From Annona cherimola (taxonomy: Eukaryota > Streptophyta > Magnoliopsida > Magnoliales > Annonaceae), in NCBI GenBank assembly GCA_030490835.1, contig CM059972.1, positions 16,841,764-16,905,763 of the forward strand: a DNA stretch of 64,000 nt. Direction: 5' to 3'. The notes under the pieces are model-generated. The model did not search any database, was not told the DNA's origin, and saw only the letters and a list, made by a program, of their open reading frames with translations. Position numbers and translations under genes: made by a program. Positions 12,835-24,292 of this stretch are shown one piece after another; within the stretch, counting starts at the first letter, position 1; every line of letters begins with the position of its first letter.

Positions 12835-13614
12835 TAGGGGCGAAAATATGGTCGAGTCGACCTGTGACCCGCCTTGATTTTACGGACGATCGAAGCAAGG
12901 ATTTTAACCCGATGAAGTAAGGCGAGTTAGGAGTTAGGACCCGTGTTTCAATTCTAAGAGAGAGGCACAGTGGGTCAATTATGTCTCGACCTACAATGTA
13001 TAAATTATTTTTATAATTACATAATTTACTAATGTGAATATTGTTTTGCTAAATAAATATATATTTTTTATGAGAAGTTAGATAAATATGTTTAACTTTA
13101 TGACTTATTAATGTAAATATAATTTATGTTAATGTGCATTTAATTTATAACTCGTTTATATTAAAAAAAATTATTTTTAATTGCATATATGTTATTCAAG
13201 TTATCTCGTTCACATATTTATTAATTAAATAAAATATATTATCTATGTTGTTTATATTTTACAAAAATAGATATTATTATTTTGCAATTTAGCGTTTTTA
13301 ATTGTAATTCAAAATTTACATCAATGTCTTTTTTAAGACTAACATACATATTTATCAATATTAAGTTATAAAAAAATTTACTAATACTTTGTTATGATAA
13401 TTGTGTTTTACTTACTAAATAGTAAAATATTGAATCATTTAACCTTTAAATTTATCAAAGATATGAGTTTATATTGATATTGATATAAATTTTTTTAAAA
13501 AAGAGTCTCGGACCAACCTTATGTCCATGAGGTATAAAAAGTAAAATCAAATAACATTTTTTAAATGTAACATCGGGTGAGGTTCTGCCGAACTGCACCC
13601 ATTTTCACCCCCGA
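12835..13614. mobile_element. Non-autonomous hAT-like element (780 bp)
   Basis: The left end TAGGGGCGAAAATATGGTCG and right end CATTTTCACCCCCGA are inverted. Flanks gcgtaaat (12827-12834) and gggtaaat (13615-13622) match at 7 of 8 bases, an hAT-type 8-bp target duplication. The interior aligns with the 9056-9807 element (TTATTTTGCAATTTAGC, ACCTTTAAATTTATC and ATATTGATAT shared). Confidence 0.82.
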
Positions 13615-13649
13615 GGGTAAATGTATCGAAGGGGAAGGCGGAAGTTGCC

Positions 13650-14059
13650 GGACTCCGATTCAGTGCTCCCGGGAGCGTGCAGTGCTGCATGCTCTCGGGC
13701 GCATACATATATATTTTTTTAATTATTTTTGAAAATATTTTCATAAAAATGTTAGCCAAAGTGTATTTAACATATATATCAATTTTTACCATTTTTAGAG
13801 ATTTTTAGGTATTTATTTTTTATTTTTGAAAATCAGTGGCATTTTAGTAATTTAAAATTACGTAAAATGCCACTGATTTTCAAAAATAAAAAATAAATAC
13901 CTAAAATAATCCAAAAATGGTAAAAATTTACACACAGATTAAATACACTTGGGCTAACATGTTTATGAAAATATTTTCAAAAAAAAATAAAAAAAAATAT
14001 ATGTATGCACCCGGGAGCATGCAGCACTGCACGCTCCTGGGAGCACTGAATCGGGGTCC
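13650..14059. mobile_element. Palindromic Mutator-like MITE (410 bp) with perfect 9-bp target duplication
   Basis: Nearly the whole element is an inverted repeat centred near 13856. The termini are GGACTCCGATTCAGTGCTCC and, reversed, GGACCCCGATTCAGTGCTCC. The 9-mer GAAGTTGCC stands immediately outside both ends (13641-13649, 14060-14068). A 9-bp duplication with long inverted repeats is typical of Mutator-superfamily MITEs. The arms carry the shared core (TAGCC, GTGTATTTAACATATATATC, TTTTTACCATTTTT, AATCAGTGGCATTTTA). It would fold into a long hairpin if transcribed. Confidence 0.88.
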
Positions 14060-14099
14060 GAAGTTGCCCGGCAATTGATGTCGTCAAAGTTGAGGCACG

Positions 14100-14477
14100 C
14101 ATATCGAACTTCAATTCTATGCTCCCGGTAGCATGCAGCACACGCTTATTTTTTTTTGAAATTTTTTTTATAAACTTGTTAGCCTAAGTGTATTTAACGT
14201 ATATATCAATTTTTAATATTTTTGGAGTATTTTAGATATTTATTTTTTATTTCTGAAAATGAGTGACATTTTAGTAATTTAAAATTATCTAAAATGCCAC
14301 TGATTTTTAAAAATAAAAAATAAATATCTAAAATACTCCAAAAATGGTAAAAATTTACACACAAAGTAAATACACTTGGGCTAATAAGTTTATAAAAAAA
14401 TTTCAAAAAAAAATAAAAAAAATAAGTGTATGCGCCCGCGAGCATGCAGTGCTCATGCTCCCGGGAGCATAGAACTG
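14100..14477. mobile_element. Palindromic Mutator-like MITE, second copy
   Basis: The arms around a centre near 14290 repeat the same core as the 13650 element (AAGTGTATTTAACGTATATA, AGTGACATTTTAGTAATTTA). The ends are ACTTCAATTCTATGCTCCCG and its inverse. A clear 9-bp target duplication was not found (TATCGA occurs near both ends but not in register). It lies about 140 bp upstream of the start codon of unit C. Confidence 0.75.
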
Positions 14478-14616
14478 AAGTTTATCGATCAAGGCCCCGG
14501 TAGATAAGGAAAAACGGAGATTGCTAGCTCTTTGGTCGATATCTCCTGACAATCGCTGCTCATTTCAACTCGATCTTTCCCACCAACAGAGCGCGAAAGC
14601 GAGCTGCTTGAGAGGT

Positions 14617-17600
14617 ATGGCGCGGATTCCAGGAGCAGTGCTTAGCTCAGGTGAGAGGATGCCCCTGCTGGCCATGGGAACAGCAGCTGAATTGCCCAGT
14701 GATCTAGCCCAGACGCTCGTCCACGGCATGAAAATCGGCTATCGCCACATCGATACGGCGTCCTTGTATGGGTCAGAGCAGGCGGTGGGAGAAGCCGTTG
14801 CCCAAGCACTCCGCCTCGGAATCATCAAGAGCCGGAGCGAGCTCTTCATCACATCCAAGCTCTGGCTCACCGACGCCCATCACGACCGTGTCCTCCCTGC
14901 GCTCAAGAAATCATTAGAGTAAGTGGATCCATGATCATCGGCCCATCCCTTTTACTTCATGTTTCTAATTAATTAGATTTTTTAGCTTAATTTTCTGCCC
15001 GCTGTGATTCCAATATATATCATTAATTAATTTCTAAACTAGTTAATTCCAGCCGATTTCCATGAGTTTTGAGATTACTCTAAATACTAAGATGTAAAAA
15101 TTACTTAGCAAAGAGTTTGTTGAGGCATGATTTTGTATGCTGAGTTAGTTTTTTAATGTAATGAAACAGCATAATTATAGATTCCGATTTAGCAGGTCAA
15201 GTTGCACTTAGTTTTGGTGCACCTAGGTGCAAAAAACTATTTTTTGTTATTTTTCGAAAATATTTTAAATGCAAATGTTAATATAGATGTATTTAACATG
15301 TATATAAGTTTTTAAAAAATCTAAAAACAATCTATAAGTCACCAAAATTGATAAAACTTGATACACATGTTAGACGCACTTAAATTAATAATTATATAAA
15401 AAAATTTAAAAAATAATAAAAATAAGTTAAATATACCCAAGTCCAAGTGTACTAAAACTAAGTGCACTCAGGTGTACCACATCATAATCCATTATATATT
15501 ACACATGCAATTGTTTGAACCCGGAACATACGGCATAGATAGCTACGCAGCAAGTTGTAATATTTTATTATTTTCTCAATCTCTTTCTTTTTCTTCTCTT
15601 TTGACTCCTGCAAATAAACAAACCACCTAAAAATTTTCACTAAATTTTTTTTAAATTAATTAAACACAGCCTGGTGGTATGACATGTGAAATTCGGGCTT
15701 CGAACGATGGCGGGATCACGAGCCTGTCTTAATTCATTATGGGTGTGTTTGGTTGGAGATAAAACTTTTGATGAAAAGTTTTTGGAGTAGAAGTTGTCAA
15801 ATCAATAGAAAGTGATGTGATATAATAGGAGTAATGATGAGGAGTAAAGAGAATAAAGTTAAAATAAATAGGTTAGTTGTATGGGTAGTTGTGTAGAAAT
15901 GATTGAAAAGTAGGGTAGTTTGTATAGAAAAATGTGAAAAAATAATTAAAAAAAAGAGTAATTATGGAGAGTGAAAAGTTTTAGATTGAAAAGTTTTAAT
16001 TGACACTTTTTTGCCCTAAACAAACGCACCCTATGTAATAAAAAAAAAAACAAATTCTTCAAATCAATAGGATTTTTTCACGTACTTGATTAAAAAGAAA
16101 ATACAAAATCCTTCAATCTAGGTGATGTGGACCGGCAGCAAAAGCGTAAAAGAAACACTTTTCTTTTCTCCTGGCACGAACTACTAAAGGCAACGTGAAG
16201 TGGGTGCTGGCGTGTTCTTTTTTTTTTTTGGTATGTGTTTTTAGGATCAATCTAGTGCACTTAGCTTCGGTGTACCTAAGTGCAAAAACCTACTTTTTAA
16301 TATTTTTTTGAAAATTTTTCATAAAAGTGTTAATTTAAGTTTATTTAGCATTTGTATTAATTTTTATTATTTTTTAATATTTTTAAATATTTTTAAATTT
16401 TTTAAAACCAGTGTCAATTTCGTAATTTGTGAATTACTAGAGTAACACTAATTTTAAAAAAATTCAAAAAATTATCTAAAAATCTTCAAATTTTGTAAAA
16501 ATTGATACATCCGTTAAATACATCTAGATTAGTACTTTTATAAAAAATTTCAAAAAAGCGAATTAAATACACCTAGATGCACTGAAGCTAAGTGCGCCTA
16601 GGTGCATTGAAAAATATTCCTTTTTTAGGAATAATTCAATACTTATATAAGTATAGAAGCTTCCATACTTGCTATTAGTTTTTAGATTTTGAAAAATAGT
16701 TTTTGAAATCTATATCATTGATAATGTCTAAAACATCTTATTTGATCATGCTATTAAAAATAAATTTTACTAAAAACTTATATTTTGTAAAAAGTACTAT
16801 CTTTTTTGAGCAAATATCTAATCATTAAAAATTTTCAAAAATATATAATATCAATATAGCATGTAAAAATTTGTAATGTATGTAGGTTTTGAAACCATAA
16901 ATAATACAAATGGAAAAACATGATGAATAATTTAGATTTTTCAAAAACTATTTTAAAATTAGGTTTAACCACTCTAGAGTAGTATGGCTAATGAGCAGCC
17001 GTGGAGCCAAGACCTTTAATGAGGCCATAAATATTTTTAAAATCTTAATAATTTTAAACTCCACTCATCCCATGTGGCTCCACATATGCTAATGAGTATC
17101 TTTAAAAATAGTCAAACCTGTCAACCAGGGCATAGCCTAGTGATATGAATAGGGGTGCAACTTGGGTCGGGTACCCTAAATAGGGTAGGTTCGGTTCCAC
17201 CATAGTTACCCATAAGGTCGGTTCGGTTCTGGGTAAAAAATACCCAGGGGGTATTTGGGTAGGGTCGGTTCCAGGTAATGAGTACCCGGAACCGACCCGA
17301 ATTTTGTATAATATTATTATAATAAATATATATTATTAGGTTAACAGGCTGTCGGGCGTCGCCTCCTGTGGTGTCTCGCCTTAGTCCTCACCGCTCACGC
17401 CTGCGTGCGCCTGCTGGTTGTCAGAAATCAGAAGAGGCAACGTGAGCGTCTGTCGTCCGATCGTCTCAATCGTCTCAGAGAAAGGGAGACACTGGGTAGA
17501 TGGTAGTGGGTATTGCCGTAATCGACACCAGAGAAGCAACTGGAGAGTGAAGATGACTCCTGTTGGCGTTCCTCTCGTCTCATCAGTCATCATCGACTCA

Positions 17601-20600
17601 CCGGATCGGTGAATCCTGCGAGGCCGCGACGAATCCCGATCCCGAATCTGCTTGCCTTGCAGGCTAACAGGCTTGCTGCTTGCAGTTGCAGCCCTTCCCC
17701 GGCTTCCCCTTACAATCACATGCTTCTTCTCGCCTTCTCCACTACCGGCAAATCAGATCCAGAAGACTCCAGGCAGAGCCGCACCTTGAGACAGAGTTCG
17801 CCGGAAATCGGAATCGCCGTCTTCTCCTCAATTGTGCCTACTCCGTCTTCTCATCAGTTGTGCCTACTCCGTCTTCTTCGTCTGCTTGGCTCTCGCTTGG
17901 CTCGCACGGTCGGCGGTCGCACCCCTCTAGGCTCCAGTTCGGAAGGCTTGCCCATTAACCATCCCCTCAGGCATATCCCAAATTCCCAATCAAATCTACT
18001 TTCCTAGTTTCCTTTCTGTCTTTCCTTTCAACTTCATGCATCCATAATTCCACATTGAGTTACGGCTGAGAATTACACTTATAGATCTATGGCATTCATC
18101 CGTTTGGGAAGGAAAACCAAGTACGAGTTTGGTTCTTGACTTCTTGTTCTCTGTTCTGTGCATTTGTTTGGCAACATGTATTCTTGCTCATGATTTTTAT
18201 CCATTTACAATGGCTAAAGGATTTCTTGTTAAAAGTTTCATACATTCGTTAACTGTTTTATGAATTTCTTGCAAATGTTTGGAACAGATTTGGTAAATTG
18301 TTTATACTTGGTCATGATATTCAAATTTCTAGACTTGCAAACAGATTTTGGTAGCATGCTTGAAGAATTTTTAATGGAACCGATATGGAACCGGAACCGA
18401 AACCGACCCGGCCTTAAAAAAATAGGGTAAGATATGCCTCGAACCGACCCGGCGTAAAATAGGGTAGGGTAGGAGCTTTTTAAAATAGGATAAGGGTAGG
18501 GTCGACCCCTACCCGGACCTACCCAACCTAAGTTGCACCCCTAGGTATGAAATGTGGGGCTCGTGGCCGCTATCTTAGCTTCGAATGCCAGCAGGATCTA
18601 GTGTTCATTATAAGTCAAACACTATTCACAATCCAGAGCATCACATGTACTATATTTACCATTTGCAAACTTGGTCGGTAATCCAAAGATTTCAATCACT
18701 AAACCATGCACAAGGGGAAGAAAGAGATCGAATTGGAGTTTCTCTTCTAGGAAACTCCGTTACTATGTAACCTTATCTAATTTTTTTACATTTAAAATTG
18801 ATTAAAAATTCATTACATCCAATTTATTTAGGATTATTTATATTGCTATAAAGACTCTATGATTTGATTAGAAACATGTGTCACATCTATAAATGTGTGA
18901 AATCAACACAAACAAAATATTTATTACTTGGTGTTAAATATTAATTTTAAAATTATACTTTCAATTTATAGACCATATAAAATATCATTACTCTGCAAAT
19001 GAATAATTTTATAAAATATAATAAAAATTTAATATATATGTGAATAAATCTAAGCATGTTTTTATAATTTATGCATGAATATATATTTTTTAAAGCAAAT
19101 ACGATCTATGCACATTGTTAACTTAAATGATATTTGGCATGTAATAGGTAGAATGAATTTTTAATCAATAACTAAGATTAAAAAAATAGATAAGATTCTA
19201 TGAAAACACTTCTATACAACTTATTATTGCGAAAGAGGACCCATCATGTTTACTCTCCTTTTTTAATCTCTATAACTCTTTAAGTTTCAGTGTCGAGCTC
19301 GATCGGATTCTATGAAGGGAGAAATTTTCTTATGTCTATCCATTCACAATTGACTCAAACCCGAGACTTTCTTTAAAAGGGAACCGAGATCCTTACTCCG
19401 TTGACAAATGTTTAGCTCCTCTTAAATACCATAAACAATGCATAAAGTAGTTCCAAGTAGGGCACGATCTAAGAATTTATATAGCTCTTATATATCTGTG
19501 TTGGTGACCAAATCCATTCGTAACTAACGAATGCTAAGGGTATTTTTATAAATAAAGTTAATTAATATGGTATTTTTAAACAATCAATAACCATGGGTAA
19601 AAGTTTAAAAATCGTATGAAAATGGAGATGTGAATGCATCTGGGGGTGTTTTTAAAAAAATATATGTAAGAGATTTATGATTTTGTTTATACTTTTTAAT
19701 ATTTATATATAAATATCAATCACATAATATGTGTAAGATAATTTTATAAATGCATAGACCATAGCCATAAGAGTTTTTTTTGAAAGGATTATATGAATCA
19801 AAATCATAAATTTTAAAAAGGTTACATGGGTCCGCGAAGCCGGGCCGTTTTTTAAATGTTGGGAAGAGAAACTGCGGACCAGTTTGAAATATGTATTGAA
19901 ATTGACTAGACACATCATCAACTAAAGCATTCAGGTCTCCAGACCATGAAATTGCATACAATTATAAAAATCTGCAGACCATCAGGCCAAGTTTCCATTA
20001 GTTTTGAAATAGTTTGAATCAGCAAATTATAATTATCTAAGACTTTCCATTCACTCCTATTAAGCACATCGAACCCAAATTAAAATAGATTTCTCTTGTT
20101 ATGATGTAGAAATCTCGGGTTGGAGTACCTTGATTTGTATCTAGTTCACTTTCCCGTAAGTTTGAAGCCTGGAGAAATTCAATTTCCATTCGATAAAGAA
20201 GAGCTTATGCCCATGGATTTCAAGGCTGTGTGGGCGGCCATGGAGGAATGCCAGAAATTGGGGCTTACAAAATCCATAGGAGTGAGCAACTTTTCTCCCA
20301 AGAAGCTCAGGGAGCTGTTGGAACATGCTAAGATTCCTCCCGCAGTCAATCAGGTTACATCGATTTAATTAAACTTTTTTCTTTTACTTAAGAGAATCTC
20401 TTTGGGAGGAAGCTTAATTTAGCTTCTGTATTAACATCGTGTTTTTAAAAAAAAAAAATTCAGGTGGAAATGAATCCAGCGTGGCAGCAGCAGAAGCTGA
20501 GAAATTTCTGCAAGGAGCATGGGATTCAGATCGGTGCGTGGTCTCCTCTTGGGGCGTATAGATCCTCCCGGGGGACCAAAGCAGTTATCGATAGTCCCAT

Positions 20601-21811
20601 CTTAAGACAAATAGCAGATGCTAAAGGAAAAACCATTCCTCAGGTTTGGCTCTCAGCCTCTCCTTTACTCTTGACATGCAAAATCCCAGTTCCTTCGGGT
20701 ACTATAGAAGGATAAACATGGATTGGAGTGGAACAAGATAGGAATTAAAGTAGCAAAATTGGTTTGCTAATAATTTGTCGCATATTTTATGCAGCAACAA
20801 ATGATAAAAAAATCGGTTATCAATAGTTCACGCTTTTTGCGTTTAGGCAATCCAGTTTTAGTTTAGTTACCAAATTATTATTATAAGCAACAAAAATTTT
20901 CCTTATTTATGTAAGTATCACCAAAAGCAAGAAAATTTTTCCTTATCTATAAAAACATCATTACAAGCATGAAAATTTTCCTCGCATATGCATTTTCCTT
21001 ACTAGTAAAAATTGTTTCTTTGCTAATAAAGTTCGCTAAAAATGTATTTTCTTTTAGTGAGTAAAGCTCATGAAAAATCAAACCTTTTGAAATGAAAATT
21101 TTCAAGCCAATCCATGCCATTCCAATCCACCAATCAAGATGGTTGCGCAGCTGGTTTTGTAGCTGAGTTGATCAAATCATATTGATTGCCATGACGTTGA
21201 CTGTCACTATAGAAAATTAACTTTAGGGAGTTGGGAAAGGAAAGGGTGATTTTCATCTGCTTCCTTATCTTCTTTGCAATATTTTTGCAATTTCTGACCT
21301 ATGCAGTCAGAATTTTTAGCGGAAATCAATAATTAAGTAATCAAATTCATCCCACTAAACATGAAACATTAAGTGGAGCATGAATTAAAAATACCATTAT
21401 ATGGTTATGATCAAAGTTATACGGATCATAAAATCTAGTCCAAAATGATTATGGCTTAGGCATTTTTGCAAATCTCAGAAAGATGAGGAGGCATGTGCAA
21501 ATAGCCCAAAAGGAACTGAATGTTGCTTATTTGTCCATTGTGGGCGTGCGTGCAGTGCATATATGATATATCATGTGGCACAGGTAGCTCTGAGATGGCT
21601 GCATGAGCAAGGGGCGTGTGTGGTGGTGAAAAGCTTCAACAAGGAGAGGATGGACGAGAACTGTCAGATCTTCGACTGGGAGCTGACCCAACAAGATCTG
21701 CAACAGATCAGCCAGATTCCTCAGCGCAAGGGATTTCCTGGGGATGCTTTTGTTTCTCCAGTTAGTGGGCCATTCAAGACAATAGAGGAGCTTTGGGATG
21801 ACGAGTGCTAG
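14617..21811 (+). CDS. Aldo-keto reductase family 4, unit C (intact, 4 exons, 317 aa)
   Basis: Exons are 14617-14918, 20110-20353, 20464-20643 and 21584-21811 (stop TAG), all GT-AG, in frame across junctions, total 954 nt. The catalytic tetrad is complete: Asp46 and Tyr51 in [11 protein letters not shown], Lys81 in FITSKLW, His114 in LVHFP. Further motifs are [20 protein letters not shown] and the coenzyme-binding [11 protein letters not shown]. Length fits the family (about 310-325 aa). The start is the first ATG after an in-frame leader, matching the MAQ/MAR start of unit E. The likely activity is NADPH-dependent reduction of a carbonyl on a plant metabolite in the cytosol; the substrate is undetermined. 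Intron 1 is 5.2 kb and packed with transposons, yet splice sites and exons are clean. Intron 1 begins with sequence homologous to unit E, so C and E are recent duplicates. Confidence 0.92.
15190..15495. mobile_element. Palindromic MITE in intron 1 of unit C (GCACTTAG-type ends)
   Basis: Inverted arms contain GTTGCACTTAGTTTTGGTGC on the left and, reversed, GTGCACTTAGTTTTAGTACAC on the right. The core shows the family features (ATAGATGTATTTAACATGTA, then an A/T-rich hinge). The exact ends and target duplication are ambiguous in the AT-rich flanks. It is related in core but not in termini to the elements at 13650 and 14100. Confidence 0.6.
15664..16052 (+). mobile_element. tRNA-derived SINE copy interrupted by a MITE
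   Basis: The head reads AGCCTGGTGGTATGACATGT (A-box-like), followed by GGGCTTCGAACGATGG (B-box-like). A tail of TAATAAAAAAAAAAA follows at about 16036-16050, after the inserted MITE (15741-16031). The promoter-like spacing and A-rich tail fit a tRNA-derived SINE; a genuine tRNA is excluded by the lack of a complete cloverleaf. It resembles the SINE split at 17120/18552. Confidence 0.5.
15741..16031. mobile_element. Short TIR MITE (291 bp) inserted in the SINE tail
   Basis: Ends are GGGTGTGTTTGGTTGGAG and CCTAAACAAACGCACCC, inverted. TAT stands on both sides (15738-15740, 16032-16034), a possible 3-bp target duplication. The interior is A/G-rich (TGATGTGATATAATAGGAG, GAAAAGTTTT repeats) without a coding frame. 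Superfamily (PIF/Harbinger or other) is undecided. Confidence 0.65.
16245..16612. mobile_element. Palindromic MITE in intron 1 of unit C, second GCACTTAG-type copy
   Basis: The left arm has AGTGCACTTAGCTTCGGTG and the right arm, reversed, CGCACTTAGCTTCAGTG. The core has TTAATTTAAGTTTATTTAGC and CAGTGTCAATTTCGTAATTTG with its inverse. A possible target repeat, TTTTTAGGA, occurs near both ends but is not tightly placed. It belongs to the same palindromic family as 15190-15495. Confidence 0.62.
17120..18640 (+). mobile_element. tRNA-derived SINE split by an hAT element
   Basis: Joining the flanks of the hAT insertion gives GGCATAGCCTAGTG-GTATGAAATG, followed by GGGGCTCG and TAGCTTCGAATGCCAGC, an A-box/B-box pair like that of the SINE at 15664. 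The hAT element landed inside the A-box region. The 3' end of the SINE is not clear; an upper limit of about 18640 is used. Confidence 0.45.
17150..18543. mobile_element. hAT-like element (1394 bp) with exon-like GC-rich interior
   Basis: Ends TAGGGGTGCAACTTGGGTCG and CCTAAGTTGCACCCCTA are inverted. Flanks gatatgaa (17142-17149) and ggtatgaa (18544-18551) agree at 7 of 8 bases. Subterminal repeats of GGTTCGGTT/GGAACCGACCC type lie at both ends. The interior 17340-18010 is GC-rich, unlike hAT MITE interiors. It is followed by a short frame [11 protein letters not shown] at 18089 with a possible GTACGA donor, then AT-rich intron-like sequence. This looks like captured host 5' gene sequence, but no family is recognised. 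No transposase is present. Confidence 0.8.
20740..21059 (-). mobile_element. CACTA-like MITE in intron 3 of unit C
   Basis: Read on the minus strand the segment begins CACTAAAAGAAAATAC (right boundary 21059), a CACTA-type terminus, and continues with repeats such as GAAAATTTTCATGCTTG. Related sequence lies in the opposite orientation at about 5415-5720. The left boundary and target duplication were not resolved. Confidence 0.45.
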
Positions 21812-24292
21812 ACCGAGTGCGCCGCATGTGCACATCTCGCCTTTGTTGGGAAAACAAACAAACAAAAAAAAAAAAAAAAAACAAGCTGATATACCGGGGA
21901 TATTCCACAGTGTCCTTCAAAGGCTTGCACATGGCACCTACTAAGAATTCAAACTTGGGTGAAAACCCCCCTCAATGTTGTAGCCTAGTAATGGCGAAAA
22001 TCTGACGATCGGCTCGCCCCCTCCCTCTCAGACACCCTGTTCTTCATCAGGTACTTCACCCTGCAGGCAACAGTGCGAATGTGTAGTAAAAATATCAATC
22101 ATTCATGTCCAAACTTCCTGAATAGTGTCGCACCCTATGTTCGTGTGATCTATAATTTCTATGTCAACAGCTCAGACTTTAAAGAAGAGCATCTGGTGTT
22201 CAGTAAGCAACTTTGATTCTATGTTTGAGAGCAATGAGTGGACTGCTACGTCACTGAAAGGCTGCAACTGAGACCACTTCACAGCATCGGTATAAAGCCA
22301 TCTTTTGGCAAACAAATTATCCTCGTTGCAAAACTGCCATGTTTTGTGTGCATTGCTAATTTCGCCTGGGGGATGGGAACTGAGGCAAGTCGACCCGTAT
22401 CCAACCTTTTTTTTTAATGGATAAGATGAACAAATAAAAAGGTTTGAAAATGGAAAATGTTACATAAAAAGAGGTTTCATAAAAGCATTCCCATTTTCTG
22501 ATAACACGTGGTAGGTTTCTTGGGGAAACACCAAACTTGATGAGGAGATTCAACTTCTTCCTAACAGTGTTCTCAACACTATTTCTTGGTTTCGGCTCAA
22601 AATCTTTCTATTAGGTGTATCTTAGATCTATGTATCTTAGTTAAGTAAGTCTGGAGTTGTGTATGGGTTACCCAACTTATATTTGAAAGTTATAGATAAA
22701 CATGTGGTCTATAAAGTTATAAAAGCACAAAGAGAGTCCTTGTGAAAGAGTGTTACTTGTGAGAGAAAAGTGGTAATTGTTTGATGATTAATAAATTACT
22801 CTTTTCTTAGGTGGAGTGAGCTTGAATTCAATTCACATTATTCTCCGTATTCTTTGTGTGTGCTTACAACATGATCTCAACAGTAACACTTTCTAATCCT
22901 TTCCTCACTAAGACCAAGTTCCCCTATAAAAAAAACACAACCTAGCATAAAAAGAGAACTTTAGAAAAATAAATATTTGAGTTTTGAATGAACAACATAG
23001 GCCAAATGCATGCTGCAGTTGCAGTATAGCCATATAAAACCTGTCTAAACACGTAAAATGCATCTCTTACACAAGACTTTCAAAGCCATCCATCAATAGA
23101 ATTATTCTATGTCACAGTGATGGTGAATAAAGACATAAAAACTTTGAAGGGAAAATTAAGAGGAAAATGATTATATCTTTTCCTATTTATCCTTATCTGC
23201 CTTCCAAAGACAAAAAGGTAACTATTTTGATGCAAATATTTATTTTCAAGTTTTAAGAATTGACGCAGAGAGAGAAAGCGTGAAACAAGACTAGCATAAG
23301 ACTATGCCTTGAGATTGATGCACAAGTCTCTAACGAAAATTCAAACACAAAGTTTAAAGAAAAAATCTATAGAATATTATTCCAGGATAACCATCTAATA
23401 ACAAGAGAAACTATGAATTTATAGAAAAATAAACAAACCTAAACTAACCACTACACACACATCCATAAACACATAAAATGCAAACTATCCACCTGCACAC
23501 AATTTACTATCAATTTACTATAAATAATAAATAAAAATTGTGCAAAACTTCAACGGCCTTGAATCACGCCGAAATGGTAGAATTTGTCACATTAATAGGC
23601 TCAAAAAATACTTTCGTTGATATGTTGTGGCTCCCATAACTCTTCTCGGATCAAAAGTTATATCCAGTTGAAGTTGTAATACTCGTTTATCACTTTCGAA
23701 ATCTTCCACAACTATCGGCCTGCTCCAAAAAGCCTTCCATGATAGCATCTATATCAAGAACTTTTTAAACATTTCGCATGGGCTAACCGTGGTTTTTTGA
23801 CAAGGTTAGGGCTCAAGGATTAAAATGATACAAAATCAAAACTTTCAAGATTTAAAACTCAAATAAACAAAGGTTGGAGTTTAAAAAGCAAATAGCAAAT
23901 TTAGAAGGTTTAAAATGCAAAAAATAAAATAAAATCCAGTAGTGCAGATTTCCCTACCATCCCTCTCATTTTTTTTTTGTGTACAAGCACGTCTAGTTGT
24001 TCATGCCCTGAACAATGGTTCAAATGATCCAAACTCTCAGTGCCCATCAGCGGGAGTCTAGCAGTTGTCCTGACTCCTCAAATCATGCAGAACCATAGCC
24101 TCTTAATTAATTTATACTAATTAACCAGCCAAGAGAAAAGAGACAACACTCAACGGCTAAGACAGAGTCATTACTGATCTTTTGGGCTGCCAGTTTCAGC
24201 TTCATTCACCTTAATGCCACTGCAGATTTCCCATTAACAGCACCTCGTACAATACTAGATAGGCCCTACTGAATTCCCTACATTTGTTGCAG
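21812..24292. other. Intergenic C-D, no gene recognised
   Basis: After the stop of unit C there is a poly-A run (about 21866-21882). About 22620-22870 has LTR-like texture (TAGTTAAGTAAGTCTGG, AATAAATTACTCTTTTC, and an end TGTGTGTGCTTACAACA), suggesting a solo LTR, but the boundaries are not proven. The rest (22900-24290) is AT-rich with no supportable exon and no exon 1 for unit D. Confidence 0.4.

Noticed and set aside
14100..14477. A 9-bp target duplication around TATCGA for the second palindromic MITE
   Set aside because: The motif occurs near both ends but not in register with the element termini, so it may be chance.
22620..22870. Solo LTR downstream of unit C
   Set aside because: The texture and a TTACAACA-type end are suggestive, but no matching start, target duplication or second copy was found, so it is mentioned only in the intergenic entry.
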